Below, piece after piece: positions 62,097 to 64,000 of a DNA stretch of 64,000 nt; position 1 is the first letter of the stretch, and each line of letters opens with the position of its first letter. Source of the DNA: DASWOJ01 sp964250755 (lineage in GTDB: Bacteria; Pseudomonadota; Alphaproteobacteria; Acetobacterales; Acetobacteraceae); the NCBI GenBank assembly GCA_964250755.1, contig CAXUHB010000017.1:1-64000 (forward strand). Reading direction: 5' to 3'. The notes beneath the pieces were generated by a model. The model was not told where the DNA came from. It saw nothing but the letters and a program-made list of their open reading frames with translations, and did not search any database. Made by a program: the position numbers and the translations under genes.

Positions 62097-62525
62097 CTAC
62101 GCTGCCTGCTGGTCCTCGTCGCCCGCCGTCTCAGGGCGCGGGCCGCTGTCCTGGCCCTTGGCCGTGGGATCGCGGTCCACCAGTTCGATCACGGCCATAT
62201 CGGCGGCATCGCCGTAGCGCACGCCGGCACGCAGCACACGGGTATAGCCGCCGGCCCGGGCCTTGTAGCGGTCGGCTAGTGAGGAGAACAGCTTCCTGAC
62301 GATCACCTCGTCCTGGAGCTGGGCGTAGGCCTGCCGCCGCGCATGCAGGTTGCCGCGCTTGCCCAGCGTGATCAGCTTCTCCGCCACCGGACGCAGCTCC
62401 TTGGCCTTGGGCAGCGTCGTCGTGATCTGCTCATGCTTAATGAGCGCGACGGCCATGTTGCGGAACATGGCCAGGCGATGACTCGATGTGACGTTCAGTT
62501 TGCGGCCGGATACACCGTGGCGCAT
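62097..62525 (-). CDS. rplQ: 50S ribosomal protein L17
   Basis: 142 residues. MRHGVSGRKLNVTSSHRLAM and FRNMAVALIKHEQITTTLPK match L17. The C-terminal 25 residues (DRDPTAKGQDSGPRPETAGD) are a charged extension common in this group. It lies at the end of the spc/alpha ribosomal cluster, 24 bases after rpoA. Confidence 0.97.
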   Translation of the reverse strand: MRHGVSGRKLNVTSSHRLAMFRNMAVALIKHEQITTTLPKAKELRPVAEKLITLGKRGNLHARRQAYAQLQDEVIVRKLFSSLADRYKARAGGYTRVLRAGVRYGDAADMAVIELVDRDPTAKGQDSGPRPETAGDEDQQAA

Positions 62526-62549
62526 GGCTTGTTACCCCTAATCTGCTGC

Positions 62550-63569
62550 TTAGAACGGCTCGTCGAGCCGCTTGGCCAGGTCCTCGATGTTCTCCGGTGG
62601 CCAGCCCGGCACGCTCATGCCCAGGGCCAAGCCCATCGCCGTCAGCACTTCCTTGATCTCGTTCAGCGACTTGCGCCCGAAGTTCGGGGTGCGAAGCATC
62701 TCCTGCTCTGACTTCTGCACAAGGTCGCCGATATAGACGATGTTGTCATTCTTCAGGCAGTTCGCGCTGCGGACCGACAGCTCCAACTCGTCCACCTTGC
62801 GGAGCAGGTTGCGGTTGAACGGCAGGTCATCCTGCAACTCTTCGGACCGGGCAAGTTGCGGGTCGTCGAAGTTGATGAACAGCTGCAGCTGGTCCTGCAG
62901 GATGCGCGCGGCGAGAGCCACGGCGTCCTCGGGCGTCACGGCGCCGTTGGTCTCCACTTGCAGCAGCAGCTTGTCGTAGTCCGTCACCTGGCCCACGCGG
63001 GTCGGCTCAACCTTGTAGGACACGCGCTTGACGGGGGAGTAGATTGCGTCAATCGGGATCAGGCCGATGGGCGCATCCTCTGGCCGGTTCGCCGCGGCGG
63101 GGACGTAACCCTTGCCGAGATTGACCGTGAACTCCATGCCGAGCTTCACGCCCTCGTCCAGGGTGCAAATCACCAGGTCGGGGTTCATCACGTCTATGTC
63201 GTGGCCGGTCTGGATTTGCCCGGCCGTGACCTCGCCCGGGCCGGTCGCAGTCAGGACCATGCGCTTGGGCCCTTCGCCGTGCATGCGCAGCGCAAGCTGC
63301 TTCACGTTCAGGACGATGTCGGTCACGTCCTCGCGCACGCCGGGGATGCTGCTGAACTCATGCAGCACGCCGTCAATCTGCACGGCCGTGACGGCTGCGC
63401 CCTGCAAGGACGACAGCAGCACGCGGCGGACGGCGTTGCCCAGCGTCATCCCAAACCCGCGCTCCAACGGCTCGGCTACAACGGTTGCGATGCGGTGCGG
63501 ATCGGACCCCGGCTCGACATCGAGCTTCTCGGGCTTGATCAGCGACTGCCAGTTTCTCTGGAGAACCAT
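62550..63569 (-). CDS. rpoA: DNA-directed RNA polymerase subunit alpha
   Basis: 339 residues. The N-terminal domain (LERGFGMTLGNAVRRVLLSS) assembles the polymerase. The C-terminal domain (ELSVRSANCLKNDNIVYIGD, RTPNFGRKSLNEIKEVL) contacts UP elements and activators. Start ATG 63569. It is followed by rplQ and preceded by rpsK, the usual order. Confidence 0.98.
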   Translation of the reverse strand: MVLQRNWQSLIKPEKLDVEPGSDPHRIATVVAEPLERGFGMTLGNAVRRVLLSSLQGAAVTAVQIDGVLHEFSSIPGVREDVTDIVLNVKQLALRMHGEGPKRMVLTATGPGEVTAGQIQTGHDIDVMNPDLVICTLDEGVKLGMEFTVNLGKGYVPAAANRPEDAPIGLIPIDAIYSPVKRVSYKVEPTRVGQVTDYDKLLLQVETNGAVTPEDAVALAARILQDQLQLFINFDDPQLARSEELQDDLPFNRNLLRKVDELELSVRSANCLKNDNIVYIGDLVQKSEQEMLRTPNFGRKSLNEIKEVLTAMGLALGMSVPGWPPENIEDLAKRLDEPF

Positions 63570-63647
63570 GGTTCACTTCCAACGGGGATAAGCGGCACCG
63601 CCAGGGGTGCATCCCCTGAGGCGGCGCCGGTCGGTCAGCCTCCGGTC

Positions 63648-64000
63648 TTAGACGCGGCGGCGCTTGCGCGGGCGGCACCCGTTGTGCGGGATCGGAGTCA
63701 TGTCGCGGATGGCGGTGATGGCGAAGCCCACGGCCTGCAAGGCGCGCAACGCACTTTCCCGGCCGGAGCCGGGACCGCTAACCTCGATCTCCAGGGTCTC
63801 CATCCCATGCTCGCGCGCTTTGCGACCAGCATCCTCGGCGGCGACCTGGGCGGCGTAAGGCGTGCTCTTGCGGCTGCCCTTGAACCCCTGCATCCCGCTG
63901 CTGGACCAGGCGATGGTGTTGCCCTGTGCGTCGGTGATGGTGATCATCGTATTGTTGAACGTGGCGGCGACATGCGCCACGCCTGCGATGATGTTCTTGC
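63648..64000 (-). CDS. rpsK: 30S ribosomal protein S11, 5' end outside the window
   Basis: The reading frame enters from the right edge (KNIIAGVAHVAATFNNTMIT) and continues through DAQGNTIAWSSSGMQGFKGS, YAAQVAAEDAGRKA, IEVSGPGSGRESALRALQ and IRDMTPIPHNGCRPRKRRRV, which is S11. About 117 residues are visible; the missing N-terminus is about 12 residues. The stop codon is at 63648-63650. Confidence 0.96.
   Translation of the reverse strand, partial: KNIIAGVAHVAATFNNTMITITDAQGNTIAWSSSGMQGFKGSRKSTPYAAQVAAEDAGRKAREHGMETLEIEVSGPGSGRESALRALQAVGFAITAIRDMTPIPHNGCRPRKRRRV

Overview
The window is about 70% G+C and its gene content points to an alphaproteobacterium of the Acetobacteraceae type (Roseomonas-like). 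This is inferred from the proteins and gene order: short-form hisG next to hisD and infA, maf - RNase G-like - yacG, lgt - midA - pgeF, and ubiK/ybjN/proC/COQ9/phasin. No 16S rRNA is present to confirm it.

Layout. 1-1978: the terminus of an IS21-like insertion sequence, a tniQ gene and about 1 kb of sequence with no convincing gene. 1979-18734: mostly core genes on the + strand: dapA-like aldolase, pgsA, lipoproteins, moaD-moaE, ilvE, a MarR regulator with an OmpR/EnvZ-type pair, hisG-hisD, infA, maf, RNase G-like, yacG, a mobA relaxase scrap and a DUF2339 membrane protein. 18735-20428: a lower-G+C patch with two unknown helical proteins. 20503-30183: GNAT, glycosyltransferase, phosphoglycerate mutase, GST, prs, a lipoprotein, a 24-residue membrane peptide, pgeF, midA, lgt and hldD. 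30270-35720: ubiK, ybjN, proC, COQ9, phasin, an FAD oxidoreductase and an ornithine-cyclodeaminase-like gene. 35796-36822: accessory patch with a broken AbiEii-type gene and a DUF6882-like gene. 36905-38976: murA, dcd and a small protein. 39000-43253: AT-rich spacer, two PEP-CTERM proteins, tRNA-Thr, a glycosyltransferase and a tiny membrane protein. 43338-48368: MFS transporter, CoA-transferase, hydrolase, rpmB and a HAD-like protein. 48419-53769: a glycerol-3-phosphate/sugar-type ABC importer with a phosphoesterase. 54009-61958: methyltransferase, MBL hydrolase and a branched-chain-amino-acid-type ABC importer with two tandem binding proteins and a permease-ATPase fusion. 62097-64000: rplQ, rpoA and partial rpsK.

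The strongest non-genic signal is a family of about 145-bp MITE-like repeats, with inverted termini built on CCCTCTCCCTCCGGGAGAGG. There are about ten copies, several lying between genes of one operon. One copy is inserted in frame inside midA, one supplies the C-terminus and stop codon of hisD, and a half copy does the same for yacG. A second repeat family (59333-59438) and a third palindromic element (40674-40777) also occur. I found no CRISPR array, prophage or rRNA, and no complete new defence or biosynthetic system. The best candidates for undescribed biology are the helical two-gene locus (19234-20428), the in-frame repeat in midA, and several small proteins.
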